NCBI GenBank assembly: GCA_050331575.1
Contig: JBHJGS010000043.1
Span: forward strand, 1-40,561
DNA: 40,561 nt
Source: JBHJGS01 sp050331575
GTDB taxonomy: Bacteria > Pseudomonadota > Alphaproteobacteria > Sphingomonadales > Rhodothalassiaceae
Reading direction: 5' to 3'
The position numbers and the translations under genes are program-made. The notes beneath the pieces are model-generated. The model was not told the origin of the DNA. It did not search any database and saw nothing but the letters and a program-made list of their open reading frames with translations. Below are positions 1-8,046 of the stretch, piece after piece. How positions within the stretch are numbered: position 1 is the first letter of the stretch; each line of letters starts with the position of its first letter.

Positions 1-429
1 GGCATCGCCCGGCCGGTCCGGTGCCGGGGCATGCATCGCGACCCACTGATCCTCGCCAACCCGGCGATACACCTGCCGCTTCATCCCACACGCATACGCC
101 TCACCCGCAATACACCCCAAACCGCGAAGGACACAGACGTCCGTTCCGATGTGTTCGTCGAACTCTTCACCGCCAACGCAGGCAACGGCTTCGCCGTCTT
201 CTGAAGCGGCAATCATCTTTTGAGAAGGTGCATTTGCCATTGTCATACCAATGACAGTCCAATTCCTATCTGAAACCAAGAACCACTCATTATTGTCAAG
301 AGCGAACATACGGCAATGAGCCAAATCCCTATCAGCAAGACTCTTTTCGTGAAGACCGACATATATCATATCGTGGAATCGTGCAGTGCCGGTCAGATAA
401 GTATATTCAGTAGATAAACTTTTTGGCAT
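1..429 (-). CDS. Partial ORF, probable immunity protein for the adjacent nuclease effector
   Basis: An open frame of 143 codons starts at ATG 429 and runs off the left edge without a stop, so only the N-terminal part is visible. It begins MPKSLSTEYTYLTGTARFHD and follows the effector stop codon by 15 bases, with an AGGA ribosome site in that gap. I recognise no enzymatic motif. The short WFLV/W..M stretches suggest a beta-rich protein. Composition is mosaic: the first 80 codons use AT-rich codons (TTA, AGT, ATA, AAT) unlike the neighbours, while the last 45 are GC-rich. Immunity genes normally lie directly downstream of polymorphic toxin genes and often look foreign, so immunity is inferred from position and composition, not from a recognised fold. 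A regulator or a second effector is possible but less likely. Confidence 0.6.
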   Translation of the reverse strand, partial: MPKSLSTEYTYLTGTARFHDMIYVGLHEKSLADRDLAHCRMFALDNNEWFLVSDRNWTVIGMTMANAPSQKMIAASEDGEAVACVGGEEFDEHIGTDVCVLRGLGCIAGEAYACGMKRQVYRRVGEDQWVAMHAPAPDRPGDA

Positions 430-444
430 TCTTTGTTTCCTGTC

Positions 445-1572
445 TTAACGCCTGACTTTCTGTGGCGAGTAGGCACGTCTTGCGGCCGCAATTTCCTTAT
501 TCGTCATCTTCGACCCGGAAGGACTGTGCTTGACGTCCCCCTCGCCCATACGGGCGTGGCCGTCGCGGAGTTGGGCCTCCAGGCAGGCGCGATCGCAGTT
601 CGACGATTTGAACACCGTCTGGACGCTATCCAGGCAGAGTGTCAATTCCTCATCAAAGCTGTGGATGACGCCCGCGCCCGGGCCGTTGGCCTTATGACTG
701 GCGTGGCGGAGCCCGTGGCTGCCATGGGTATTGCTGCCGCCTTCAGCACACACGCACGGGGCCGCTCCCATCTTATACCCGTCCCAATTGTCCAACCGCT
801 CGCCATCATCATAGCTGTTCTTGTAAAAGCTGCTTTTGGGCACCACATGATCCGGCGTCTGACTGGGACAACACCCGTTGATGCCATCTTTCTTGGCGTT
901 ATACTGGACTAGCCGACAGCGACGTGCCTTTATACACTCGTTCGCCTCCGTCTTTGTGGCTTTGTCATCAGCCCAGTCTTTCGCTTCGGGCCCTTGTTGC
1001 TGAACGCTTTCGTCCAGTCCGGCTTCTTTACAGACATCCTTGCCGTCTTCTTTATAAGGCATATAGTCTGCGCAAGATTGTTTTTCTTTTTGCTTGTCCT
1101 TCTTGCACGGATCGGTTTCGCCGCCACCGGAATCAGACATCGTATCCAAATACGGCCATGGCGCCGTATTCCCCGGCATTGACCCATGATTATGGGTGGT
1201 CATGTCCAGGTGGCGGACGACGCATTTGCCTTCGATCTTTACGTTGGGCGACCAGGAGGTGAAATAGGCCTTGCCTTTGATCTTGCCGGTCACAACGCCT
1301 TTCTTCGGCGCGCAGCCGGCCTCGTCTCCAGTACTGGTCTTGAAATAGGACTGGTTCTGCAGCATGACCTCCTTGCCGGAGATCTTCACCGTCTTGGAGC
1401 CCTTGGCCGTGTCCTTGGCGAAGGCGGTGTTGGGATAGGGCACCGGCACGCCGGGCGGGGTCGCCGGGGTCTGCGGCGGGGTAAAGCAGACATCGGGAAA
1501 CGCCGCCACCGACTTGCCCGCCGCCGCCTTGCAGGCAATCTCGCGCCCATTGGCAAAGACATTATTGGCCAT
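445..1572 (-). CDS. DUF4150 (PAAR-like) protein with C-terminal HNH/GHH-type nuclease domain, probable type VI effector
   Basis: This 375-residue protein opens with the typical DUF4150 N-terminus (MANNVFANGREIACKAAAGK). The PAAR-like domain continues to about residue 145, with the family's SGKEV, STGDEAGC and RHLDMTTHNH segments. Such domains cap the VgrG spike of type VI secretion systems and carry toxins. A Cys- and Lys-rich linker leads to a C-terminal module with PDHVVPKS near residue 240 and HGSHGLRHASH near 283, which resembles the HNH/Endonuclease VII-type GHH toxin families. A DNA-cleaving effector is therefore likely, although the exact toxin family is inferred from motif shape. ATG 1572 is preferred over the longer frame at 1605 because an AGGAGGGGGG ribosome site lies just upstream and the family starts with MANN. 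No vgrG or other type VI gene is visible, so it is an orphan effector in this window. Confidence 0.82.
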   Translation of the reverse strand: MANNVFANGREIACKAAAGKSVAAFPDVCFTPPQTPATPPGVPVPYPNTAFAKDTAKGSKTVKISGKEVMLQNQSYFKTSTGDEAGCAPKKGVVTGKIKGKAYFTSWSPNVKIEGKCVVRHLDMTTHNHGSMPGNTAPWPYLDTMSDSGGGETDPCKKDKQKEKQSCADYMPYKEDGKDVCKEAGLDESVQQQGPEAKDWADDKATKTEANECIKARRCRLVQYNAKKDGINGCCPSQTPDHVVPKSSFYKNSYDDGERLDNWDGYKMGAAPCVCAEGGSNTHGSHGLRHASHKANGPGAGVIHSFDEELTLCLDSVQTVFKSSNCDRACLEAQLRDGHARMGEGDVKHSPSGSKMTNKEIAAARRAYSPQKVRR

Positions 1573-1766
1573 CAGCCCCCCTCCTGTGCTGGCAGATAAG
1601 CACAAGAATGGCCGTCAAGCCAGCCCGTTCGCCGTTCATGAGCGCGCGGAAGATCCCGCATCGGCGTCAGGGTGCGACCGGTTCGACATGTCGGTGCGTG
1701 CGCGGGCGTGTTCGCGTGTGGCCCGAAAAAACCGCGGTCAGCGCTCGGCTGGGTCCGGCACGCGCG

Positions 1767-2183
1767 TCACGCGAACAGCCGCTCCATGTCCTTGGGCATG
1801 GCGCCGCGGATATCGGCCATCTCGCCTTCGGTGATCTTGCGGTTCAAAAAGGTCAAGACGATGCGGATTTGGTTTTCGGGCTGGTCCAGGGCGGTGTCGT
1901 TCATCTCCCGCTCGATCTTCTCGACGAATTCCTCGGCGGTCTTTTCGTCGGTGGGGGTCTGGGTCGGGCGATAGCGTTCGAAATAGATGCCGCGCAGGAT
2001 GGTCGGCAGCTGCGCGGCGAATTGCAGCGCCTCGGTCATCGGCACCCGGTCGCGCAGGGCATGCATGGTGATGCGCAGCAGGCGCAGGCTGCGCCGGTCA
2101 TGGTCCTGCCAGCCCAGATCCTCGCTCAATTCCTTGATCCAGACATTGGCCTGATGCCAGAAATCATCGAACACATGGGTCAT
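1767..2183 (-). CDS. DUF2267 domain protein
   Basis: A 138-residue protein that matches DUF2267 over its whole length. It has an N-terminal FDDFWHQANVWIKEL helix, the LRITMHALRDRVPMTEA segment, QLPTILRGIYFERY in the middle and a C-terminal DIRGAMPKDMERLF tail. The predicted protein is soluble and helical. Function is not established for the family, which is often near stress or membrane-associated genes. ATG 2183 is preferred over the upstream frame because GAGGA precedes it by 5 bases and the family begins at MTHVFDD. It is transcribed divergently from the acyl-CoA dehydrogenase, with 140 bases between the starts. Confidence 0.8.
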   Translation of the reverse strand: MTHVFDDFWHQANVWIKELSEDLGWQDHDRRSLRLLRITMHALRDRVPMTEALQFAAQLPTILRGIYFERYRPTQTPTDEKTAEEFVEKIEREMNDTALDQPENQIRIVLTFLNRKITEGEMADIRGAMPKDMERLFA

Positions 2184-2323
2184 GGCGATCCTCATCTTCG
2201 TTGCACAAGGGCTTGGTGTCATGAGGACGCCGCCGGCGCCGGCGCGGTTCCGATCGGCCCGCCCGCTTGAGCGGGCGCGCGGCAGGGTCTAAGGGAGGGC
2301 CTGCTTTTTTTGGAGACAGGGCG

Positions 2324-3490
2324 ATGTTCGATTTTCCGCATTTGAAGTTCGGGCTGGACGAGGATCTGGAGATGCTGCGGGAAACCGCGGCGCGCTTTGC
2401 CGCCGACAAGATCGCCCCGCGCGCCGCGGAGATCGACGCCACCAACACCTTTCCGCGCGATCTGTGGCCGCAGATGGGCGAGCTGGGGCTGCTGGGCATC
2501 ACCGTGCCGGAAGACTATGGCGGGGCCGGGCTGGGCTATCTGGCCCACTGCATCGTCATGGAGGAGATTTCGCGCGCCTCGGCCAGCGTCGGCCTCAGCT
2601 ACGGCGCCCATTCCAATCTGTGCGTCAATCAGATCGCCCTGAACGGCACGCAGGAGCAGAAGCGCAAATATCTGCCCAAGCTGATCTCCGGGGAGCATGT
2701 CGGCGCGCTGGCGATGTCGGAAACCGGCTCGGGATCCGATGTGGTGTCGATGAAGACGAAGGCGGCGCGGGCCAATGACGGTTATGTGCTGAACGGCTCG
2801 AAGATGTGGATCACCAACGGCCCGGATGCCGAGGTGCTGGTGGTCTATGCCAAGACCGACCCGGAGGCGGGCGCGCGCGGCATCACCGCGTTTCTGATCG
2901 AGCAGGACTATGACGGTTTCACCACCGCCCAGAAGCTGGACAAGCTGGGCATGCGTGGCTCGAACACCTGCGAACTGGTGTTCGAGGACTGCAAGGTGCC
3001 CTATGAGAATGTGCTGGGCGAGGAGGGCAAGGGCGTCAATGTGCTGATGTCCGGCCTGGACTATGAGCGGGTGGTGCTGGCCGCCGGGCCGCTGGGCATC
3101 ATGCGCGCCTGCCTGGACGTGGTGATCCCCTATGTGCATGAGCGCAAGCAGTTCGGCCAGCCGATCGGCACCTTCCAGCTGATGCAGGGCAAGCTGGCGG
3201 ATATGTACACGCTGTGGGGCGCCACGCGCGCCTATGTTTATGCCTGTGCGGCCGCGTGCGACCGCAAGGAAACCACCCGCAAGGATGCTGCCGGCTGCAT
3301 CTTGTTCGCCGCGGAGAAGGCGACCCAGATGGCGCTGGACGCGATCCAGGCGCTCGGCGGCAACGGCTATATCAACGAATATCCCACCGGCCGCCTGCTG
3401 CGCGACGCCAAGCTCTACGAAATCGGCGCCGGCACCAGCGAAATCCGCCGCATGCTGATCGGCCGGGAATTGTTCGAGGAAACGGCCTAG
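2324..3490 (+). CDS. ivd: Isovaleryl-CoA dehydrogenase
   Basis: A 388-residue FAD enzyme of the acyl-CoA dehydrogenase superfamily. It oxidises isovaleryl-CoA to 3-methylcrotonyl-CoA in leucine degradation and passes electrons to ETF. The isovaleryl-specific features are the LSYGAHSNLCVNQI segment and the catalytic Glu in SGLDYERVVLAAGPLG (about residue 250), which sits in the isovaleryl-CoA dehydrogenase position rather than the C-terminal one used by short- and medium-chain enzymes. AMSETGSGSDV, MWITNGPDA and ALGGNGYINEYP are standard flavin and family motifs. Length is normal for the family. ATG 2324 has GGAG 8 bases upstream; the longer frame from 2267 adds no homologous sequence. The methylcrotonyl-CoA carboxylase genes that often follow are absent here; repeats follow instead. 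Confidence 0.92.
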   Translation: MFDFPHLKFGLDEDLEMLRETAARFAADKIAPRAAEIDATNTFPRDLWPQMGELGLLGITVPEDYGGAGLGYLAHCIVMEEISRASASVGLSYGAHSNLCVNQIALNGTQEQKRKYLPKLISGEHVGALAMSETGSGSDVVSMKTKAARANDGYVLNGSKMWITNGPDAEVLVVYAKTDPEAGARGITAFLIEQDYDGFTTAQKLDKLGMRGSNTCELVFEDCKVPYENVLGEEGKGVNVLMSGLDYERVVLAAGPLGIMRACLDVVIPYVHERKQFGQPIGTFQLMQGKLADMYTLWGATRAYVYACAAACDRKETTRKDAAGCILFAAEKATQMALDAIQALGGNGYINEYPTGRLLRDAKLYEIGAGTSEIRRMLIGRELFEETA

Positions 3491-3512
3491 GGCCAGGCCC
3501 CGGCCCCTCGCC

Positions 3513-3560
3513 GGCCGGCCCACGCCCCTCTGCGGCCGGCCCATGCCGCTCTGCGGCCGA
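3513..3560. repeat. Two-copy 21-base direct repeat downstream of ivd
   Basis: Two adjacent 21-base units (3513-3533 and 3534-3554) differ at two bases, and a third unit begins and breaks off after GGCCG. Each unit starts with GGCCGGCCCA and ends with CTCTGC. It is non-coding and may be a local slippage product. Confidence 0.7.
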
Positions 3561-3601
3561 CAACGGCTTGGATGGCGTCGGCATTTCAACCCGCCCAGAC
3601 C

Positions 3602-3947
3602 GTCATGCTGGCGAACGCCAGCATCCAGGAACACCGCCGTCCGAGCCCTTGGCGCCACCGTCCGGGCCTGTCCCCATCATGGACCCCGGCGTTCGCCAGG
3701 GTGACGGGCAGGGGGGTGACGCAGCCGCCCTTGTCATGCGTCCCCCGGCATGCCTTCCCGGTCATGCCTCCCTCGTCATGCTGGCGGACGCCAGCATCCA
3801 GGACCACCGCCGTCCGAGCCCTTGGCGCCACCGTCCGGGCCTGTCCCCATCATGGACCCTGGCTTTCGCCAGGGTGACGGGCCGGGGGGTGACGTAGCCG
3901 CCCTTGTCATGCGTCCCCCGGTCATGCACGTGACGGGCGGGGAATGA
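3602..3947. repeat. Two tandem 173-base copies of a REP/BIME-like palindromic repeat
   Basis: The 549 bases between ivd and the DUF2799 lipoprotein gene contain no convincing gene, but hold two near-identical 173-base copies starting at 3602 and 3775. Each copy begins with a unit reading GTCATGCTGGCG-(a/g)ACGCCAGCAT-CCAGG (3602-3629, 3775-3802), itself a palindrome. It also carries the same unit in reverse orientation (TGGACC...GCCAGGGTGAC; 3680-3704, 3853-3878) about 50 bases further on. Two inverted REP-like units flanking a spacer is the BIME layout. The copies differ by a few substitutions and their last 25 bases diverge. Such elements are usually dispersed in many copies and mobilised by a RAYT transposase, which is not present in the window. 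Confidence 0.8.
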
Positions 3948-4039
3948 CGCAGCATTCCCCGTTCTACAGGCGAAAGGCGGACGAGGGGGTGATTGATGCA
4001 GGGGCGCGCGGCAGGTTGGTGGTCAGGCGGGATGGCCCC

Positions 4040-4669
4040 TCAATAAATCCCGCGAATATCGAGCCGTCGTTCGTAGCGAACCAAGTCTGTTTTGGCGCGG
4101 CGCACGTGGTTGCGGTCCAGCCGCACGGCGCGGCGCTGGTCACTCAAGGCGTCGGCGATCTTGGTCAGGCGGGCGCGGAGATCCTTGCGCGCAGCGGCCG
4201 TCAGGTCGGGGTCGTCCAACTGCGCGCGGACCGTGTCATAGTCCGCTTCCAGATCGCCGATCTTCTCCACCGCCCATTGGTACCGGCGCAGCGCTGACTG
4301 GTAAGCCTGCTCCAGGTCGTAAAGCCTGGCGCCACGGCGATAAACCGGCAGAAACGCGGCCTCCAGCTCCGCAGGACAGATGCCCTGATAGGGCCGGCCG
4401 GCCGCACCCAGATCAAAGGCATTGGCGGGGGCGCAATAGTGCGCCAGCCCCGCGGCGCGGCCGGCATGATAGGCCTGGGCATCCGGGCTGATCGCGAAGG
4501 CCGCGCACTGCTCGTCGCGCCAGGCCAGGCGCTCCAGCGTGTCGCCGCGCACGGCGTCTTGCACGCCCAGCTCATACCAGTCGGCGCTGAGGCAATCCCC
4601 CTCCTGCATCGGCGGGACACACGCGCCGAGCAGCGCCGTCGCGGCCAACCAGGATACCGCGTTTCTCAC
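4040..4669 (-). CDS. DUF2799 lipoprotein
   Basis: A 209-residue protein with a lipoprotein signal: a short basic start, a hydrophobic stretch and the lipobox LLGAC with the acylated Cys at residue 17. The mature part carries the DUF2799 signature (DWYELGVQDAVRGDT, then HAGRAAGLAHYCAPANAFDLG and GRPYQGICP). After that comes a long charged helical region (about 105-200) rich in Arg, Asp and Glu that is probably coiled coil. Function is unknown; it probably faces the periplasm. The start is GTG at 4669 with GGAGG 8 bases upstream. The gene lies downstream of parC on the same strand, but the 170-base gap contains its own promoter-like sequence. Confidence 0.8.
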   Translation of the reverse strand: MRNAVSWLAATALLGACVPPMQEGDCLSADWYELGVQDAVRGDTLERLAWRDEQCAAFAISPDAQAYHAGRAAGLAHYCAPANAFDLGAAGRPYQGICPAELEAAFLPVYRRGARLYDLEQAYQSALRRYQWAVEKIGDLEADYDTVRAQLDDPDLTAAARKDLRARLTKIADALSDQRRAVRLDRNHVRRAKTDLVRYERRLDIRGIY

Positions 4670-4705
4670 AATCCCCTCCCTCGCCCATGACGGCTTGTTC
4701 TCGTC

Positions 4706-4735
4706 AAGCTAGGGAATAAAGCTCCAGCGTGTCAA
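4706..4735 (-). promoter_or_regulatory. Possible sigma-70 promoter of the DUF2799 lipoprotein gene
   Basis: On the minus strand a perfect TTGACA (4735-4730) is followed after 18 bases by TAGCTT (4711-4706). The start codon GTG at 4669 is about 30 bases beyond. The -10 match is weak, so the call rests mostly on the -35 element and position. Confidence 0.35.
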
Positions 4736-4839
4736 TCTGCGAACGCGCCCTCTTATTCGGTGTGGTTTCGCAGCCCGATCCTGTTGCCGCGCGTGTCGCC
4801 GGGAGCGCAGCGGGGATTGTCTGGCTGATGGGGCCAGGC

Positions 4840-7080
4840 TTAGCCGCCGGAGAAGCGGTTGGTCTGTGGGAAGCCGCGCGGGGCCAGGCGGCCGGCGGAG
4901 GCCCGTCTGCCCAGCCAGGGGGTCAGATCGGTCTCGGTGCGGATGCGGCCGCTGGCCCCGCCCATCGGCCAGCTCAAGCCCTCGGCCAGACGGATCAGCA
5001 TAATGTCAGACAGGCCGCCATCCTTGTAGCTCTGCAGCTTCACCCCGCGACCGCGCGCCAGCTCCGGCACCTCGTCCACGGGAAAGACCAGGAGCTTGCG
5101 ATTGTCGCCGATGACCGCGACATGGTCGCCGTCCACATCCAGGCAATGGCTGGCGCGCGCGCCGGGGCCCGGGCTCATCAGCTGCTTGCCCGCCTTGGTT
5201 TGGGCCAGGGCCTTGTCCGCCTCGGTGATGAAGCCGCGGCCGTCGGAGGCAGCGAGCAGCAGGCGCCCGCCGGGGCGGTAGGGCCGAAGCGCCACCAACT
5301 CCTCCTCCGCCTCGAACTCGACCATGAGCGTGATTGGCTCACCGGCGCCGCGGCCGCCGGGCAGGGTGTCGGCGCGCAGCGTGTGCATGCGCCCGGCGGA
5401 GGTGAAGGCGAGGATTTTGTCGGTGGTATAGGCGTGAAAACGGAAGTGCTGAGCGTCGCCTTCCTTGAACTTCAGTGTCTCCTCGGCCGGCAGATGGCCC
5501 TTCAGCGCGCGCAGCCAGCCGCGCGTGGAGCAGACCACGGTGATCGGTTCGCGCTCAATCATCGCCTCCAGTGGAATATCCACCGCGCCGGTCGGTGCCT
5601 CGCCGAAACGGGTGCGGCGCCGGCCAAGCTCGGTGTCCGGTCCGAACTCCGCCTTGATATCGGCCAGATCGGTGCCGATGCGCTCCCACTGCCGCTCGGG
5701 GCTGTCCAGCAAGGCGGTGAGGTCCTGCTGCTCCTCGGTCAGTCGGTCATGCTCGGCGCGCAGCTCCATTTCCTCCAGCTTGCGCAGGGAGCGCAGGCGC
5801 ATGTTCAAGATCGCCTCGGCCTGCTCGTCATTCAGCGAGAACGCGGCCATCAATTCCTGTTTCGGCTCGTCCTCCTCGCGGATGATGCGGATCACCTCAT
5901 CCAGGTTCAGAAAGGCGATCAGATAGCCGTCCAGCACGTTCAGGCGCGCGGCGATCTTGTCCAGCCGATGGCGCGACCGACGCAGCAGCACGTCCAGGCG
6001 GTGATCCAGGAAGGCGTTCAACGCGCCCTTCAGGGACAAGACCTGCGGCCGTCCGCCGGCGATCACATTCAGGTTCAGCGGAAACCGGGTTTCCAGATCG
6101 GTCAGCTTGAACAGGCTTTCCATCAACAGGTCAGGGTCGACACTGCGCGACTTGGGCTCCAGCACCAGCCTTATATCCTCGGCGGATTCATCGCGGACAT
6201 CGCCCAGGATCGGCAATTTGCGCTCCAGCACCAGCTCCGCGATCTTCTCCACCAACTTGGATTTGGCAACGCCATACGGGATTTCGGTAACGACGATCTG
6301 CCAGGTGCCGCGGCCCTGATCTTCCCGCGACCAGCTTGCGCGCGTGCGAAAGCCGCCGCGGCCGGTCTCATAGGCGGAAAGGATGCTGTCGCGCGGCTCG
6401 ACCAGCACGCCGCCGGTGGGAAAATCCGGACCCTGCACCCGTTCCACCAGGTCCGCGACGGAGACGGCATCGGTGCGGCCGAGCCGTTCATCGATGAGCA
6501 ACTGGCAGGCATCGATCAGTTCGGCGGCATTGTGCGGCGGGATCGAGGTGGCCATGCCCACGGCGATGCCCGCCGCACCATTGGCCAGCAGATTGGGAAA
6601 GGCTCCGGGCAGGACCACCGGTTCGCGATCCTCGCCGTCATAGGTCTCGCGAAAATCGACGGCGTCCTCGTCCAGCCCGTCCATCAGCAGGATCGCCACC
6701 CGGGTCAGCCGCGCCTCGGTGTAGCGCATGGCCGCGGGGTTATCGCCGTCGACATTGCCGAAATTGCCCTGGCCGTCGATCAGCGGATAGCGCACGGCAA
6801 AATCCTGCGCCAGACGCACCAGGGCGTCATAGACCGACTGGTCCCCATGCGGGTGATATTTGCCGATGACGTCGCCGACCACCCGAGCGCATTTCTTGAA
6901 CCCGGCCTCAGGGTTCAGGCGCAGCAGCCGCATGGCATAGAGCAGCCGCCGATGCACCGGCTTCAGCCCGTCGCGCACGTCTGGCAGAGAGCGGGACATG
7001 ATCGTCGACAACGCATAGGCCAGATACCGCTCCGACAATGCGTCGACGAAAGCCAGGTCGGTGATCTTGTCGTCGGCCAT
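4840..7080 (-). CDS. parC: DNA topoisomerase IV subunit A
   Basis: A 746-residue type IIA topoisomerase A subunit that decatenates and relaxes DNA together with ParE. The N-terminal breakage-reunion domain has the quinolone region KYHPHGDQSVYDALVR with Ser82 (drug-sensitive residue type). The catalytic Tyr120 is in AAMRYTEARL. The tower and coiled-coil region extends to about 480, and a shorter C-terminal beta-pinwheel follows. GyrA is ruled out by length and by the absence of a clear GyrA box (QRRGGKG) in the C-terminal domain. It starts 12 bases after the cysQ stop on the same strand, so the two are probably co-transcribed. parE is not in the window. Confidence 0.95.
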   Translation of the reverse strand: MADDKITDLAFVDALSERYLAYALSTIMSRSLPDVRDGLKPVHRRLLYAMRLLRLNPEAGFKKCARVVGDVIGKYHPHGDQSVYDALVRLAQDFAVRYPLIDGQGNFGNVDGDNPAAMRYTEARLTRVAILLMDGLDEDAVDFRETYDGEDREPVVLPGAFPNLLANGAAGIAVGMATSIPPHNAAELIDACQLLIDERLGRTDAVSVADLVERVQGPDFPTGGVLVEPRDSILSAYETGRGGFRTRASWSREDQGRGTWQIVVTEIPYGVAKSKLVEKIAELVLERKLPILGDVRDESAEDIRLVLEPKSRSVDPDLLMESLFKLTDLETRFPLNLNVIAGGRPQVLSLKGALNAFLDHRLDVLLRRSRHRLDKIAARLNVLDGYLIAFLNLDEVIRIIREEDEPKQELMAAFSLNDEQAEAILNMRLRSLRKLEEMELRAEHDRLTEEQQDLTALLDSPERQWERIGTDLADIKAEFGPDTELGRRRTRFGEAPTGAVDIPLEAMIEREPITVVCSTRGWLRALKGHLPAEETLKFKEGDAQHFRFHAYTTDKILAFTSAGRMHTLRADTLPGGRGAGEPITLMVEFEAEEELVALRPYRPGGRLLLAASDGRGFITEADKALAQTKAGKQLMSPGPGARASHCLDVDGDHVAVIGDNRKLLVFPVDEVPELARGRGVKLQSYKDGGLSDIMLIRLAEGLSWPMGGASGRIRTETDLTPWLGRRASAGRLAPRGFPQTNRFSGG

Positions 7081-7092
7081 AGGCGTGGGGGA

Positions 7093-7899
7093 TCAGCCGT
7101 GCAGCACGGCGTCCGGCGCGGGCGGGGCCGGCGCCGTGGCGTCGCCCCAGGCCACGAAGAAACCGTTTTTGAAGCCGGGCTTGTTATAGAGGAAGGGCTG
7201 GCCGCGCGTATCGATCACTTGCCCGCCGGCCGCGCGCAGCACCGCGTCGCCGGCGGCGGTATCCCATTCCATGGTCGGCCCCAGGCGCGGATAAAGATCC
7301 GCCTCGCCCATCGCCACCAGACAGAATTTCAGCGAACTGCCGACCGAGACACAATCCGCGCCGGGGAACCGCGCCAGATAGGCATCGGTCTCCGGGCTGC
7401 GATGGGAGCGGGAGGCGACCACTGCGGGCGGCTGCGCCATGGCGCGCGTGGCGATAAGACGCTCTTGCCCGCCGACGCGCAGCTTGGCCCCATGGCCCGC
7501 CACGCCCCAAAACAGCCGATCTTGCACGGGGGCATAGACCAGCCCGAGCACCGGTTGGCCCTGTTCGATAAGCGCCACATTCACGGTGAAATCCTCGCCG
7601 CCCTTGATGAATTCCTTGGTGCCGTCAAGCGGGTCGACAAGCCAGAAACGCTCCGCCCCGTCGGCCGGCAAGCCGTGCGCTTCGGCGCGCTCCTCCGCCA
7701 CGATCAGGGTGCCGGGGGCTACCGTCTCGATCGCGTCGATCAGGATCGCCTCGGCTGCCCGGTCCGCCTCGGTCACTGGCGAGGCGTCGGCCTTATCTGA
7801 CACATCCAAGCCGGCCTCCCGGATCGCCAGGGCAGCGCGACCCGCTTCCAAAACGGGCGCAATCAATCGGTCGGCCAAGGCCGAGCTGGCAAGGCTCAT
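7093..7899 (-). CDS. cysQ: 3'(2'),5'-bisphosphate nucleotidase
   Basis: A 268-residue Mg-dependent phosphatase of the inositol monophosphatase fold. It removes the 3'-phosphate from PAP or PAPS and so recycles by-products of sulfate assimilation. Metal-binding motif 1 is DPLDGTKEF (Asp89, Asp92) and motif 2 is EWDTAAGDAVL near residue 211, with VAEE upstream at about 67. The TKEF ending of motif 1 is typical of CysQ rather than inositol monophosphatase (which has DGTxNF). It is the first gene of a short minus-strand pair with parC and is divergent from chpT. Confidence 0.92.
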   Translation of the reverse strand: MSLASSALADRLIAPVLEAGRAALAIREAGLDVSDKADASPVTEADRAAEAILIDAIETVAPGTLIVAEERAEAHGLPADGAERFWLVDPLDGTKEFIKGGEDFTVNVALIEQGQPVLGLVYAPVQDRLFWGVAGHGAKLRVGGQERLIATRAMAQPPAVVASRSHRSPETDAYLARFPGADCVSVGSSLKFCLVAMGEADLYPRLGPTMEWDTAAGDAVLRAAGGQVIDTRGQPFLYNKPGFKNGFFVAWGDATAPAPPAPDAVLHG

Positions 7900-8046
7900 G
7901 GGCGGAAGGTCCTCAACGGCAAGGGTAGACGACGGCGAGGCTCGGCTAAGGCGCGCGCCCCCGACCTGTCAAGCGCCGCTTGCATGGCGGTGTGCGTTGT
8001 GACAGGCCAGAAATGGCGTCTTATGCGTGTACCAGAGGGGTGTTTC

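Noticed and set aside
21..254. A 77-codon plus-strand frame at the left edge
   Set aside because: The minus strand has a longer open frame coupled to the effector gene; the plus frame is Arg- and Pro-rich shadow sequence.
2219..3658. A 479-codon minus-strand frame across the acyl-CoA dehydrogenase
   Set aside because: It is antisense to ivd and extends into the repeats; its translation is the low-complexity type expected for a shadow frame.
3586..3947. Short ORFs of 80-100 codons in the ivd downstream gap
   Set aside because: They are translations of the tandem BIME-like repeat in various frames, repeating the same peptide twice.
4729..7800. A 1023-codon open frame on the plus strand across parC and cysQ
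   Set aside because: It is the antisense shadow of two well-conserved genes in GC-rich DNA, rich in Gly, Ala, Arg, His and Gln with no recognisable domain.
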